This document shows positions 5,672-5,888 of a stretch of 5,888 bases of DNA, piece after piece; positions within the stretch are counted from its first letter, which is position 1; every line of letters begins with the position of its first letter. Below the pieces are notes generated by a model, which did no database searches, was not told where the DNA came from, and was given only the letters and a program-made list of their open reading frames with translations. The DNA comes from Spirochaetaceae bacterium (GTDB lineage: Bacteria; Spirochaetota; Spirochaetia; Treponematales; Breznakiellaceae). The translations under genes were made by a program, and so were the position numbers. The stretch is from positions 1 to 5,888 of the forward strand of contig JAITAM010000025.1 of the NCBI GenBank assembly GCA_031284085.1. Reading direction: 5' to 3'.

Positions 5672-5755
5672 GCGGGCCGTTCTCCGCGACTTGCGGGCCA
5701 TTCCCCGCGGCTCAAAAGCCGTCCCGAATGAGTCAGAAGCCATCCCCCGCAAAAA
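5672..5755 (+). repeat. Degenerate tandem array, 21-bp unit, four copies
   Basis: Units start at 5672, 5693, 5714 and 5735. The first two share GCGGGCC then TTCYCCGCG; the last two have AAAAGCC and AGAAGCC at the same place, followed by GTCCC and ATCCC. Similarity between units is weak to moderate, so this may be a decayed array. It occupies the same position after module copy 6 as the well-kept arrays do after copies 3, 4 and 5. Confidence 0.55.
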
Positions 5756-5768
5756 CAGGTCAGACTTC
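5753..5768 (+). repeat. Partial 24-bp unit, inverted partner of 5560-5575
   Basis: AAACAGGTCAGACTTC is complementary at 15 of 16 positions to GAGGTCTGACCTGTTT at 5560-5575. Together they bracket module copy 6 and its degenerate array in a span of about 209 bases. The match to the 24-bp family then fades. Confidence 0.6.
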
Positions 5769-5888
5769 TCTCTGGAGACAGGCAGAACGCCAACGCTTCG
5801 GCATTGCAAATAAGGGCGATGCACTCACTACCTGTTATGCTGGCGACTGTGAGGTTGGTATAAGGGTGTAGGCACAGCCTGTTCTGCA
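5769..5888. other. Non-coding right edge
   Basis: I see no gene start, RNA gene, strong hairpin or array here. Short frames are closed quickly, for example an ATG at 5819-5821 followed by a stop within 15 codons. The stretch may be spacer leading to a gene outside the window. Confidence 0.4.

Noticed and set aside
5590..5824. Small proteins on either strand after smc
   Set aside because: They are read from module copy 6 and the decayed 21-bp array, overlap one another in several frames, and lack ribosome binding sites.
5859..5864. TATAAG as a -10 promoter box
   Set aside because: No acceptable -35 box lies 16-18 bases upstream and no gene start follows within the window.

Overview
The window fits a spirochaete, most likely Treponema of the termite-gut type (an inference). 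The grounds are a shortened SMC protein like the 'P115' SMC homologues of spirochaetes, a repetitive surface-type protein built of cadherin-like beta-sandwich repeats, moderate GC content, and intergenic space filled with tandem repeats. No marker settles the genus.

Layout. Positions 3-1217 hold the 3' part of an exported or surface-type repeat protein on the + strand; its start lies outside the window. Positions 1218-2643 are about 1.4 kb of non-coding DNA rich in hairpins, dispersed repeats and tandem arrays. Positions 2666-5539 encode one complete gene, smc, on the + strand, with its own promoter-like sequence and a clear ribosome binding site before a GTG start. Positions 5540-5888 are again repeat DNA, with no gene visible.

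The intergenic DNA is organised. A short module occurs six times: a small GC-rich hairpin, then TGTTT, then a core near GGTTGTTGTATCGGGA and, in four copies, GTACGGCTTTTTGCCTGA. Copies lie at 1251-1309, 1430-1487, 1608-1669 and 5591-5651 (+), and at 2223-2281 and 2527-2584 (-). The hairpin arms differ in sequence but stay complementary. The four full copies are each followed, in module orientation, by a tandem array that is different nearly every time (23-bp, 24-bp, 21-bp and a degenerate 21-bp unit). Two copies are also preceded by the 24-bp unit through the same junction. One copy points away from each end of smc.

The two genes do not appear to work together. SMC is the ATPase of the chromosome-organising condensin complex. 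Its usual partners ScpA and ScpB are not here. The upstream gene seems to encode a cell-surface or periplasmic protein of unknown function. The best candidates for something undescribed are the hairpin-plus-array family and the unrecognisable hinge of the SMC protein.
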